Shown here in pieces: positions 38,566 through 47,009 of a DNA stretch of 64,000 bases (the stretch's first letter is position 1; the number at the start of each line of letters is the position of its first letter). The position numbers and the translations under genes are program-made. The stretch comes from CAZYFH01 sp965197395 (GTDB lineage Bacteria; Acidobacteriota; Vicinamibacteria; Vicinamibacterales; UBA8438), in assembly GCA_965197395.1 (NCBI GenBank), contig CBDANB010000006.1, forward strand, positions 868,001-932,000, in the 5' to 3' direction. The notes under the pieces are model-generated. The model saw nothing but the letters and a program-made list of their open reading frames with translations, had not been told where the DNA came from and did no database searches.

Positions 38566-38811
38566 ATGGCGATCAACTATCAGGAGCGCATTGTGCGAGA
38601 TCCCACAATTGTGGGTGGCGAGGCCGTAATCCGCGGCACGCGTGTGACGCTCCGGACCGTCCTCGCGAGCCTCGCGGAAGGTGCCCCCGTCGAAGGGATT
38701 CTCCGCGACTTCCCAACGCTCACTGAAGATGATGTCCGCGCCGCGATCGCGTTCGCGGCAGCCTCCGCGCAGGAAGATCTTCCGCTGGCTGAGGCCCACA
38801 TCAAACGGTGA
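38566..38811 (+). CDS. DUF433 antitoxin
   Basis: 81-aa VapB-like antitoxin of the DUF433 family: INYQERIVRDPTIVGGEAVIRGTRVTLRTVLASLAEG, then ILRDFPTLTEDDVRAAIAFAA. ATG 38566 is the usual start; the longer frame from 38446 is spurious. TAGAAT about 18 bases upstream may be a -10 box. Its stop overlaps the GTG of the toxin gene by 4 bp. Confidence 0.9.
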   Translation: MAINYQERIVRDPTIVGGEAVIRGTRVTLRTVLASLAEGAPVEGILRDFPTLTEDDVRAAIAFAAASAQEDLPLAEAHIKR

Positions 38812-39170
38812 AGATCAAGCTCGACGAGAACCTACCTGGCCGACTCGTCCAGGCGCTCACGGATCTCGGCCACGACGTCGATACAGTCATCCTCGAACGT
38901 CTCGCCGGACATGATGACCACGCCGTGTGGCAAGCCACTCAGCAGGCGGACCGGTTTTTGATCACGCAGGATCTTGACTTCTCTGACATGCGCCGATACA
39001 CGCCGGGAACCCACCGTGGCCTGCTGCTGGTCCGCCTTCCTTTCCCTGGCAGAACCGCGCTGTTCGGTCGTATCCGGTCACTGTTTGCCGTCGAAGATGT
39101 CTCGACGTGGGCCGGCTGTCTCGTCGTCGCCACCGATCGAAAACTGCGTGTACGGCGGCCTGAGGCCTAG
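38808..39170 (+). CDS. DUF5615 PIN-like toxin
   Basis: 120-aa PIN-like nuclease toxin paired with DUF433. It starts MKIKLDENLPGRLVQALTDLGHDVDTV, where the conserved Asp-Glu-Asn is the first acidic site. LITQDLDFSDMRRY carries the second acidic pair. GTG start overlaps the antitoxin stop (GTGA). These pairs are type II toxin-antitoxin modules and also occur in defence islands. Confidence 0.9.
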   Translation: MKIKLDENLPGRLVQALTDLGHDVDTVILERLAGHDDHAVWQATQQADRFLITQDLDFSDMRRYTPGTHRGLLLVRLPFPGRTALFGRIRSLFAVEDVSTWAGCLVVATDRKLRVRRPEA

Positions 39171-39198
39171 CAGTCCATACCATCCTGGTGGAATGGTG

Positions 39199-39690
39199 TC
39201 AGTCGGCCATGACGTCGAGGTCGCCCTCCGGGATCAGTTCCGGACGTTCGCGCCGACACCGAGTACAGCCCCCACAGCCCGTAGACCTTCTGGTCCGAGA
39301 GAATCCATCCGCGCCGGTCGGCATGAATCGGTACACGCCCTCGGGGTCTCGTCGACCGTCTTCCGGACGCGCTCGATGCCGCGAATGTCACCCGCGACCC
39401 CGTGCGCGACGTGGCGGACGTACGCCGAGAGCTGCTCCATGCGCAGGAAGACGTCCAGCCCGTCATCCCTGTTGGCCATTCCCTTGTCGACCAGCTCCGC
39501 GGCGAAGTAGCGACCCAGTAGCAGGGGTCGTGAACCCGCGCACCGACGTGCTCTGCGTGGTGAGGTTGGTGACGACGTGCCGGCCGAACGCGGCCCAGAT
39601 CGGCTGCGCGGCGAGGGGATCCCGGGAGCCCTTGATCTTGGCGTTCGGGTCTTCGAGCGTGAGGAAAGGGACAGGGCGCGTGGCTGTCAC
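39199..39690 (-). pseudogene. Triply frameshifted gene of unrecognised family
   Basis: From GTG 39690 the minus strand reads TRPVPFLTLEDPNAKIKGSR, then WAAFGRHVVTNLTTQSTSVRGFTT. After a one-base slip it continues LLLGRYFAAELVDKGMANRD, GLDVFLRMEQLSAYVRHVAHG to VRKTVDETPR. A second slip gives IHADRRGWILSDQKVYGLWG and LYSVSARTSG. A third gives LIPEGDLDVMAD and a stop. Each piece looks protein-like only in its own frame, so one gene is broken three times. I cannot name the family; this style of large uncharacterised protein occurs in mobile islands. The MITE at 39705 lies just upstream of the start. Confidence 0.7.
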
Positions 39691-39704
39691 GAGGCGTTAG
39701 TACC

Positions 39705-40071
39705 GGGTCTATCCGGGTTTCCCAACGCCATTTTGGGGCCTTTCGGGGTTTTTCGTGGGTGATTTGATTGGAAAGGCCCTGTGGGAGCTCGTGGAAAACG
39801 CACAGCGTTTTCCAAGGCACGGTGGGCGCGTTCTGTGCGTCCACGGCGCCGTCAGCTTCCACAGGGCCCGTCCGTGCGCGACAAGATGGCTCCCAGGGAG
39901 GGGGCCCATGCGTGATGTCGAACTGGACCGCTGCGTCCTCGGACTGCAGTCGACCGGCGAACAACTATGTTCGCGTCAACACCGTCGACCTGTACACGCC
40001 GAACGCTCGATTTACCCCGGAAAGACTGGGATATCAGGTGCTTACGCTATTTGGGAAACTCGGATATAGCC
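39705..40071 (+). mobile_element. MITE family A, copy 1 (367 bp, 8-bp target duplication)
   Basis: Ends GGGTCTATCCGGGTTTCCCA and (reverse) GGCTATATCCGAGTTTCCCA, imperfect terminal repeats of about 21 bp. TTAGTACC at 39697-39704 and 40072-40079 is a perfect 8-bp target duplication. Inside, GGCCCTGTGGGAGCT pairs with a near-complement about 80 bp on, and GGAAAACGC-ACA-GCGTTTTCC forms a sharp hairpin. There is no transposase gene. Copies at 59949 and 60970 have the same length and near-identical sequence. Confidence 0.93.
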
Positions 40072-40079
40072 TTAGTACC

Positions 40080-40485
40080 TACCACGAGAGCGCGACTGAG
40101 CCCAAGGACACGATCCGGCGTTCAGGAGAAGGGCAAGTGCGGCAGCCTCGTCTCGATCATACCAAAGCTCGACGAGCTCGCCCAGGTCGTCGCCAAGGCC
40201 GTGCGAGCTGCAGAAGCTGGCTCCGCCGAGTGAGAAGCCAGAGGATCTGACGGCGCACGCCTGAGGATCCTGTCTTCCCGCAGGATGATGCCGAAGCCGT
40301 GACCTTGGTGCCGCAAAGCCGTTGCGGTTGATCACGATCTGGGTTAGTACACTTGCGTAGTGGTGTCGCAACCGGCCCGATGACCACTTCTCGTTCGCTG
40401 GCCAATTTAGAGAGTGGCTAGGGGAGTGGTCGTACTGACGGCGGTCCCATACCGGTCGATCGAACTGGTGCTGAGGGAACCAACG
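40080..40485. other. Short gap after the MITE, possible gene tail only
   Basis: 40120-40233 reads GKCGSLVSIIPKLDELAQVV and AKAVRAAEAGSAE before a stop, plausible as the helical C-terminus of a gene lost to the MITE insertion. The rest to 40485 shows no gene; a stretch from about 40320 probably holds the promoter of the next operon. Confidence 0.4.
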
Positions 40486-40839
40486 ATGGAGTTGATGGAG
40501 TTGATCGCCCGCGCGCCGTGGCGCGAGGCGGTGACGTACCGCGAGACGTGGCCACACGAGTATGTGCTCATCAAGCAGGATAAGCAGCGGGAGCTGCTTG
40601 CCGCGATCTGCGCCAGAATCGCGAATGGCGAGGGGATCGAGGGGCGATTCTTCAATCGGACATCCACATACCTGTTCATCGGCGAGTACAAGTACTGGCC
40701 CTACACGCCGTGCGCCGAGATCGACCTCGACGCCACCGAGGACGAGGTCGTGCTCAACCGTGCGCCGCTGTACCGGGACCGCAGGGACTTCGTGGTTCGG
40801 TCGGGCGATACGGGGATAAGAGAAGAGAAGGGTGAGTAG
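40486..40839 (+). CDS. Small conserved protein, partner of a PD-(D/E)XK nuclease
   Basis: 117 aa. Core: LIARAPWREAVTYRETWPHEYVLI, then FFNRTSTYLFIGEYKYWPYT and DEVVLNRAPLYRDRRDF. The HEY..., FFNR-TYL--GEYKYW and VLNRA motifs resemble a family of ~100-aa proteins I have seen in accessory islands; it has no assigned function. Start ATG 40486 is preferred over GTG 40426. The PD-(D/E)XK gene starts 9 bp after its stop, so they form a two-gene operon. Confidence 0.72.
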   Translation: MELMELIARAPWREAVTYRETWPHEYVLIKQDKQRELLAAICARIANGEGIEGRFFNRTSTYLFIGEYKYWPYTPCAEIDLDATEDEVVLNRAPLYRDRRDFVVRSGDTGIREEKGE

Positions 40840-40848
40840 AACGAGCTA

Positions 40849-41922
40849 ATGATGGAGACGATCAAGCCCGACACGCTGCTGGCCCATCTCGCGTGGACGC
40901 TGTCCTCTCGCCACGAGGACATTGCGGTTGAGGCCCTCGGGTACATCTTGAAGTCCAGGGAGACTCGCCGCATCTTGGAGGATGTGTTGCGAGACGGCGG
41001 CGCGGAGGTCGGACCGATCGAAGAGGTGCGGACCCAGGTCAGTGAGGGGCAAACGCGTCCCGACCTCGTTGGGTTTGATCGACACGACAAGGAATGCGTG
41101 TTCATCGAGGCGAAGTTCTGGGCCGAACTCACCGAGCAGCAGCCCACCGCCTACCTGAAGCGGCTGCCGCCGCACAAGGCGCTCGTGGTCGTTGCGCCCG
41201 CCTCGAGGATCGAACGGCTCTGGGCTGAGCTGCGCCAGCGGGCTGGAGCCGACGGCCCGCGTCCCGCGTCTGAGCCGGCGGCGTTCAGAAGCGTCATGAC
41301 GGTCTGCGGGCGGCACCTGATGCTAACCAGTTGGGCGCACCTGCTCGCACGCCTCGATGGCGCCACCGACGCGCACACGACGATCGCAGTCCAGCAACTG
41401 CGAGGGCTGATCAAGATGAAGACTGAGAACGTATTCCACTTCCACCCGCTCCATCTGGACGAACTCGACCGCAAGGTCCCGCGTCGGTTGTTGAGCCTGC
41501 AACGGCTTGTCGACGACGCCACGACCCGCGCGGTCGAGCATGAATACGCGAGCACAGCAGGCTCAGTCAGGCCGACGACCACTAGTTACGGTCGGTACCT
41601 GTCTCTCGCCGACGCCGCCGCATGGTTTGGCATCGATTTCATGTGCTGGGCTTGGGACTCGTATCCGGATACGCCGCTGTGGCTGTCTTTCCAAGAAGAA
41701 TGGCGTTCAGAGGAATCGCGCTCACTCGGCGAGATTCGCCGCGCGCTTGAGCCACTTAAGCAAAAAGCCCCCTCGGAATGTTTCGAGGAGGATGGAGCGC
41801 TGTATGTCCCTATTGATCTACCGCCACACGCCGAGTATGACGCGGTGCTCAAGGCGGTGGGCAGACGTCTCCAGGAGGTCTCGGATCTGATCAGCGCGGC
41901 CGGTGGCGCGGCCGGGTTGTGA
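40849..41922 (+). CDS. PD-(D/E)XK-type nuclease, candidate defence effector
   Basis: 357 aa. The nuclease signature sits near residues 70-90: TRPDLVGFDRHDKECVFIEAKF, with the Asp, then Glu-x-Lys across two strands, followed by a helix (LTEQQPTAYLKRL). The N-terminus LLAHLAWTLSSRHEDIAVEAL resembles restriction-like uncharacterised nucleases. The C-terminal half (AWFGIDFMCWAWDSYPDTPLW) looks like a separate sensing or binding domain that I do not recognise. The gene follows the small protein by 9 bp. Target and trigger are unknown. Two adjacent ATGs (40849, 40852) are possible starts. Confidence 0.75.
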   Translation: MMETIKPDTLLAHLAWTLSSRHEDIAVEALGYILKSRETRRILEDVLRDGGAEVGPIEEVRTQVSEGQTRPDLVGFDRHDKECVFIEAKFWAELTEQQPTAYLKRLPPHKALVVVAPASRIERLWAELRQRAGADGPRPASEPAAFRSVMTVCGRHLMLTSWAHLLARLDGATDAHTTIAVQQLRGLIKMKTENVFHFHPLHLDELDRKVPRRLLSLQRLVDDATTRAVEHEYASTAGSVRPTTTSYGRYLSLADAAAWFGIDFMCWAWDSYPDTPLWLSFQEEWRSEESRSLGEIRRALEPLKQKAPSECFEEDGALYVPIDLPPHAEYDAVLKAVGRRLQEVSDLISAAGGAAGL

Positions 41923-42014
41923 TGGGAGATCTTTGCCCGATAAGCGCCATGATCGGGCCTCTTTGAGGCGGGTGTGTGCCCGTGGCGGCACACGTTCCGC
42001 GACGACGGACGGCG

Positions 42015-42812
42015 TCATCCGACGTCGATAACCACCCGGCAGTGATCACTTGGCCCCCATTCGTCCGGGGCGTTGAGGGCACGCACGCGCACGGCGTCCA
42101 CCATGCCCTTCGATGCGAAGACGTAGTCGAGCTGGGCCTCCGCGTCCGCCGGCGATGTCCCAATCCGGCGGAAGGTTGGCAAGTTCTTGCTTTCCTGTGG
42201 CAACCACTCGGGCCAGGGATCCGCCTGTCGACCGTGGGGTGCCTCCGGGCCGACGCACTGCAGGCCGAGAGCGTCCATCCTGTCGAAGATGGTTTGTTCA
42301 CGTGCGCTCCAGTAAGGGTTTTGGTATGTGCTCGGGCCGCGCGTCACCGTGAAGTCGCCAGCGACAAGCACACGGTGCTGCTGCGGCCGCCCGATGAAGG
42401 CCGACAGGTCGGAGATGCTGCGATGGAGCGAGCTGTCCACGTTCTTCATTTTCCCAGGCACGACAGCATGCGGGTACTCGTATGCCGGGCAAATCGACAC
42501 GGCGATGAACGCCTCGGCGTGTGGCGGCTGGACTCGCGCGGCCGCGAGGAGGTACGGGTCCGTCGCGAACGATTCCTCGATGAACGTCACCTTGGCGCGA
42601 TCGCTCAGACGAACGACCGCGACCTTGCCGATGCGTCCCTCCGGCCACGCCCCAGGATTATTGATGGCATGAGCGGAGATGCCTACGTCGGACGGCGGGG
42701 GACGCGCCTCCTGCAACAGTGCCACGTCTGCCTCCATGGTGCGCAGTAGCCGCCACGAGGCATGCTTATTTTCGATATTCCAGCAGACAAGCGTGACCGG
42801 ATTCGTGGCCAT
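42015..42812 (-). CDS. Endonuclease/exonuclease/phosphatase (EEP) family protein
   Basis: 265-aa Mg-dependent phosphoesterase fold. LVCWNIENKHASWRLL (Asn), DVALLQEARPP (catalytic Glu), HRVLVAGDFTV (Asp; the usual Asn of GDFN is Thr), AQLDYVFAS (Asp) and the final WGPSDHCRVVIDV (Asp-His). The GDFT replacement is unusual. Start at ATG 42812 or 42815; the longer frame to 42962 is less likely. Convergent with the nuclease operon. Confidence 0.85.
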   Translation of the reverse strand: MATNPVTLVCWNIENKHASWRLLRTMEADVALLQEARPPPSDVGISAHAINNPGAWPEGRIGKVAVVRLSDRAKVTFIEESFATDPYLLAAARVQPPHAEAFIAVSICPAYEYPHAVVPGKMKNVDSSLHRSISDLSAFIGRPQQHRVLVAGDFTVTRGPSTYQNPYWSAREQTIFDRMDALGLQCVGPEAPHGRQADPWPEWLPQESKNLPTFRRIGTSPADAEAQLDYVFASKGMVDAVRVRALNAPDEWGPSDHCRVVIDVG

Positions 42813-43103
42813 CATCCTGGCCCCCCAGAGGGCAGATCCCGCCTCGTGTGTGCTGCCGATCGCCCCCGCCCACATCTTTCCAGCAGTAAGCGTGTCAGAC
42901 CGATCCTCGCGTGGCGTCACGCCGCGCCCAGTGGACCTCGTCAATCGTGAGTTTACAGCCATGGGATACGGAGAGAGCCGACGGTTTTCAAGCGGGCGTC
43001 CACGAAAAGGTGCCAGACGGTCTGTTTGCGACCGGGAGAGTCTACCTTGGGCTTGATCCGCCGCCGCCGGGCGCCGCCGGTCCGTAAGCTTCCCCGATCG
43101 AGC
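42813..43103. other. Gap with no gene seen
   Basis: About 290 bp between the EEP gene and the IS3 remnant. Frames on the minus strand are short and without domains. It presumably holds the EEP promoter. Confidence 0.4.
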
Positions 43104-43205
43104 GACAGCCGATGGTAGACTGCTCCGGTTAAAGGAGCGGTCATGCGCAAGTCGAAGTTCAGTGAGACCCAGATCGTCGGCATCCTCCCTCCTGTTGATT
43201 CGTAA
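43104..43205 (+). pseudogene. IS3-family left end with the first codons of orfA
   Basis: A typical IS3 (IS407-like) start: tggtagactgctccgg, then aaaggagcggtc, then ATG 43143. It reads MRKSKFSETQIVGIL and then breaks into PPVDS and a stop at 43203-43205. Only the left terminus and 15 codons of orfA remain. Downstream to 43400 there is no transposase sequence. Confidence 0.75.
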
Positions 43206-43400
43206 GCCGTTTCGACATCTATCGAAAACTCAATGATTCCCAGTTTCATTGGGACAAACGCGCGTCACATTGAGTCAGAACGACTCAGAACTACCTCCAT
43301 CAAAGCAGAAACGGCTGGCACTACGAAAAAAATCCGGCGCTCTGGCCAGCTGCACGCCGAGTCGCGACGGCTGACCTGAAATTCATGGGGCTAAGATTCT

Positions 43401-43434
43401 GGCTATATCCGAGTTTCTCAAAGGGCGTAAGTAC
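43401..43434 (-). mobile_element. MITE family A, copy 2, left part (split by IS21 element 3)
   Basis: Begins GGCTATATCCGAGTTTCTCA at 43401. It is interrupted at 43434, and the rest resumes at 46320. The outer 8-bp target duplication AAGATTCT is at 43393-43400 and 46627-46634, which proves both parts were one element. Confidence 0.92.
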
Positions 43435-43565
43435 TGCGTATTCCGGAGGATCTTGAACACCGATTCCGGGCGAACGTGAACACGGTTTCCGGGAAGTTGA
43501 ACACCGATTCCGGGCATCGTGAACACCGATTCCGGTGATTGTGAACGCTCGTCGGTAGCGAGGTG
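43435..43565 (+). repeat. Transposase-binding repeats at the left end of IS21 element 3
   Basis: Five imperfect units of GTGAACACCGATTCCGG with 4-6 base spacers. The right end (about 46250-46319) has three related units in inverted orientation (GTTCAC...CGGAAT). Multiple IstA-binding sites at each end are usual for this family. Confidence 0.8.
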
Positions 43566-43600
43566 AGGCACGCTGCGTCTCCCGAAAGGAGGACGCCGCG

Positions 43601-45160
43601 ATGCCAGTACCGAGGCTATCGATGAGGAAAATCCGCGAGGTTCTACGACTCAAGCACGACCGGGGCCTGAGCCACCGGGCGGTGGCGCACGCCTGCGCGA
43701 TCGGCGTCGGCACGGTCACGCTCTATCTGCAGCGGGCGACCGCCTGCGGGGTGGGCTGGCCAGTGCCGGCCGAGCTGGACGATACGGCGCTCGAGGCCCG
43801 GTTGTTTCCGCGGGCCGCGCCGATGCGGGACCGGATCCGGCCCGATTGCGCGGAGATCCACCGTGAGCTCAAGCGCGTCGGGGTCACGCTGCAGCTCCTG
43901 TGGCAGGAGTATGCCCAGGTCCATCCCGACGGCTACCGCTACAGCCAGTTTTGCGAGATCTACCGGCGCTGGGCTCGGCGCCTCCGGCCGTCGATGCGTC
44001 AGGTGCATCGGGCCGGCGAGAAGACCTTCATCGACTTCTCGGGTAAACGGCCCACGGTCGTTGATCGGCGCACCGGCGAGGAACGGCCGGTCGAGCTCTT
44101 CGTCGCTGTCCTCGGGGCGAGCAGCTACACCTACGCCGAGGCGACCGCCAGCCAGCAGCTGCCGGACTGGGTCGGGGCGCACACCCGCATGGTCGCGTAC
44201 TTCGGCGGCGCGACGGGCCTCTGGGTCCCGGACCAGCTGAAGAGCGCCATCACGCGGTCCTGCCGCTATGAGCCCGGCGTCAATCGCACCTACGAGGAGC
44301 TCGCCGCGCACTACGGCGCCGTCGTGGTCCCCGCCCGCCCCTACAAGGCCCGCGACAAGGCCAAGGCGGAGGCGGCCGTCCTGGTTGCCCAGCGGTGGAT
44401 TCTCGCCCGCCTCCGGCACGAGACGTTCTTCAGCCTGGCCGCGCTGAACGTGGCCATCCGCGCCCTGCTCGACGAGCTCAACGACCGCCCGTTGCAGAAG
44501 CTGGGGGTCAGCCGCCGCACGCTCTATGCGCGGCTTGACCGCCCGGCACTCCAGCCCCTCCCCGCCACTCGCTACGTCGTGGCGCAGTGGAAGCCTTGCC
44601 GCGTCAACATCGATTACCACGTCGAGGTCGCACGGCACCCCTACAGCGTCCCGTACCAACTCATCCACGAGCTGGTCGAGGCGCGGTACACCACCACGAC
44701 CGTCGAGCTGTTCTACAAGGGTCGGCCGCTGACGTCGCATCGTCGGCGCTATGACGGGCAGCCCTCCACCAAGCCGGAGCACATGCCCAGGGCCCACCGG
44801 GCGCATGCCGAGTGGACCCCGTCGCGGCTCATCCGCTGGGCTGAGCAGACCGGCCCCGCCACGGGGCGGCTCGTTGCCGAGATCCTGCAGCGCCGCCCGC
44901 ACCCTGAGCAGGGCTATCGCGCCTGTCTGGGGATCATGCGCCTGGGCCGGACGTACGGCGACGCACGGCTCGAGGCCGCCAGCGCGCGCGCCGTCGCCCT
45001 CGGCTCGTACCGCTATCGCACCATCAAGAACATCCTCGCCTCGGCCCAGGACCGCCTGCCCCTGGAGGCCCCGCCGGAGGCGACCCCGACGCCCACGCAC
45101 GCCAACATCCGCGGCGCCGCCTACTATGCGCCGCCCACCCCCGAGGAAGACCGATGCTGA
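43601..45160 (+). CDS. istA: IS21-family transposase IstA (element 3)
   Basis: 519-aa long-type IstA. HTH region (LRLKHDRGLSHRAVAHACAIGVGTVTLYLQ in sequence), DDE core beginning GEKTFIDFSGKRPTV (first Asp), WVPDQLKSAIT (second Asp) and YKARDKAKAEAAVLVAQRW (Glu), then a C-terminal DNA-binding region (VNIDYHVEVARHPYSVPYQL). ATG 43601 is the natural start. It overlaps istB by 7 bp. Confidence 0.95.
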   Translation: MPVPRLSMRKIREVLRLKHDRGLSHRAVAHACAIGVGTVTLYLQRATACGVGWPVPAELDDTALEARLFPRAAPMRDRIRPDCAEIHRELKRVGVTLQLLWQEYAQVHPDGYRYSQFCEIYRRWARRLRPSMRQVHRAGEKTFIDFSGKRPTVVDRRTGEERPVELFVAVLGASSYTYAEATASQQLPDWVGAHTRMVAYFGGATGLWVPDQLKSAITRSCRYEPGVNRTYEELAAHYGAVVVPARPYKARDKAKAEAAVLVAQRWILARLRHETFFSLAALNVAIRALLDELNDRPLQKLGVSRRTLYARLDRPALQPLPATRYVVAQWKPCRVNIDYHVEVARHPYSVPYQLIHELVEARYTTTTVELFYKGRPLTSHRRRYDGQPSTKPEHMPRAHRAHAEWTPSRLIRWAEQTGPATGRLVAEILQRRPHPEQGYRACLGIMRLGRTYGDARLEAASARAVALGSYRYRTIKNILASAQDRLPLEAPPEATPTPTHANIRGAAYYAPPTPEEDRC

Positions 45161-45915
45161 TTGAACAGACGCTCGAGAAACTGCACGCCATGAAGCTCAG
45201 CGCCATGGCCGAGGCCGTCCAGCAGCCGCTCCACAGCGATGACGCCGCCACGCTCAGCTTTGAGGACCGCCTCGGGCTGCTGGTCGACGCCGAGTGGACC
45301 GCCCGCGAGCAACGGAAGCTCCAGCGACGGCTGCACACGGCCAAGCTCCGCTATGCCACCGCCGCGCTTGAGGCGGTCGACTTCACCCACCCCCGCCGAC
45401 TCCACCGCCAGCAGGTCCTCACGCTGGGCAGCTGCGCCTGGATCGCCGAGCGCCACAACCTACTGATCACCGGGCCGACCGGCATCGGCAAGAGCTTCCT
45501 CGCCTGTGCCTTCATCGAGCGGGCGTGTCGGCGCGGCTTCACGGCGCGCTACGTCCGCATGCCGCGCGTGCTGCACGAGGTGGCGGTCGGCCGGGGGGAT
45601 GGGTCCTACACGCGGCTGCTGGCGCGCCTCGCCAAGCTCGATCTGCTCGCGATCGACGACTGGCTGCTCGCGCCGCTGCGCGACGCCGAGCGGCGCGACC
45701 TCACCGAGATCATCGAAGACCGGGCCGAACGGGCCTCCACCCTCATCGCCAGCCAGCTCCCCGTGACCGACTGGCATGCCGGGATCGGGGACCCGAACCA
45801 AGCCGACGCGATCTGCGACCGGCTGCTCCACGATGCGCACCGCCTCGAGCTGAAGGGTTCCTCGATGCGGCGCACGAACGCGTCCCCGACGCCACCGCCG
45901 CAGGCCACGCCGTGA
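45154..45915 (+). CDS. istB: IS21-family ATPase IstB (element 3)
   Basis: 253-aa AAA+ helper. LEKLHAMKLSAMAEAVQQ, Walker A LITGPTGIGKSFLACA, Walker B LDLLAIDDWLLAPL, STLIASQLPVTDWH, and ICDRLLHDAHRLELKG. Complete. About 400 bp of non-coding DNA follows to the right end of the element. Confidence 0.95.
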   Translation: MLIEQTLEKLHAMKLSAMAEAVQQPLHSDDAATLSFEDRLGLLVDAEWTAREQRKLQRRLHTAKLRYATAALEAVDFTHPRRLHRQQVLTLGSCAWIAERHNLLITGPTGIGKSFLACAFIERACRRGFTARYVRMPRVLHEVAVGRGDGSYTRLLARLAKLDLLAIDDWLLAPLRDAERRDLTEIIEDRAERASTLIASQLPVTDWHAGIGDPNQADAICDRLLHDAHRLELKGSSMRRTNASPTPPPQATP

Positions 45916-46319
45916 TCAGCACCCGGCCGACCGGCGGCTGCCACGGGGGGTAGACAGGTAGGGCGAGGTCGAGCAATCGCCTCTCAGGGCATCCTCGTCG
46001 GTCGTTTCGAGGCCGAGGCCTATGGATCCTGCCAGCGGTATGGAAAACGCGTTCGGGCGCCCAGGAGGACAGCGGCGCCAGGGCACGCGTTTCCCACACC
46101 GCTTTGGACGGCGCACACGGCGCGCCGCCCACAGGCTCCACAGGGTCATCATCTGCATGCACAAACACGACAACGCGAGTAGGATATCCAAGACCCGTGA
46201 CGACCACGATGGAAGGAGACTGACCGACACACGTCGCTTCGCTCCGACGAGCGTTCACCTTCGTCGGAATCGGCGTTCACGATCCTCGGAATCCGTGTTC
46301 AACTTCAGCGGAATACGCA

Positions 46320-46626
46320 AGTACCTGATATCCCTGTCTTTCCTGGGTAAATCGAGCGTTCGGCCTGCACAGGTCGGCCGCTTCGATGTGAACATAGTCA
46401 TTCACGGGTCGACTGCAGTCCGAGGACGCGGCGATCTTGTCGCATACGGATGGGCCCTGTGGAAGCTGCCGGCGCCGTGGACGCACAGAACGCGCCCACC
46501 GCACCTCGGAAAACGCTGCGCGTTTTCCACGAGCTTCCACAGGGCCTTTCCCATCAAATCATCCACGGAAAACCCAGAAAAATCCCGAAAGGCCCCAAAA
46601 TAGCGTTGGGAAACCCGGATAGACCC
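46320..46626 (-). mobile_element. MITE family A, copy 2, right part
   Basis: Resumes with AGTACCTGATATCCCTGTC and ends GGGAAACCCGGATAGACCC at 46626, followed by the target duplication AAGATTCT. Internal sequence matches the shorter subfamily B (copy 4 at 60324), including the GGAAAACGC/GCGTTTTCC hairpin. Without IS21 the copy would be about 336 bp. Confidence 0.92.
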
Positions 46627-46648
46627 AAGATTCTGACTGGAGCGTGCA

Positions 46649-47009
46649 GTGATTGCCGATGACAGCACACCAGCGAGTATTCCTGACCCAGGGGTTTGGC
46701 CCAGGCGTCTCAGTTCAACAGAGGCCGCTACGGCCTCAGAATTGCGGAGGATTGATCCGCACTTAGCCGGTCTGTTCGAACGCGGTCTGAGACTGGCTGA
46801 CGACATCGACGAGCCCGGTATTGGATATCTGGTGGCTCACGTTGGACGCGAGTTGAGCCGCGGAGTCGTTTCAAGTCTGACCGGCGAAACGCTTGTGAGA
46901 CCTGAATCCGATGTCGAAAATGCCGGGGGCCAGACCCGCTTTCGAAAGCGGATCGCAGAAGCCCTTGATCTTCCCGAGACAGATCCCCACGTCATCAGTT
47001 GGTTTCGAA
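46649..47009 (+). pseudogene. Unknown soluble protein, 3' end replaced by IS21 remnant
   Basis: From GTG 46649 (ggag about 8 bases upstream) it reads 120 residues, including ASELRRIDPHLAGLFERGLR, IGYLVAHVGRELSRGVV and TRFRKRIAEALDLPETDPHV. It then runs into the IS21 end. The composition is protein-like; the AHxxRELSRG segment recalls uncharacterised proteins of accessory regions, but I cannot name it. The nested MITE/IS21 insertion lies in its promoter region, 15 bp upstream of SD. Confidence 0.55.

Larger units (their letters stand above)
43435..46319 (+). mobile_element. IS21-family element 3, complete, inserted in a MITE
   Basis: 2,885 bp. Ends TGCGTATTCCGGAGG (left) and TGCGTATTCCGCTGA (right, reverse). 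AGTAC at 43430-43434 and 46320-46324 is a 5-bp target duplication that matches a single AGTAC expected from the intact MITE (copy 4 has AGTGC there). The insertion is therefore younger than the MITE copy. It carries istA and istB. Confidence 0.95.

Noticed and set aside
39705..40071. Small proteins of 66-160 aa encoded in MITE family A
   Set aside because: The same frames recur in every copy only because the DNA is copied; none has a plausible start signal or protein features.
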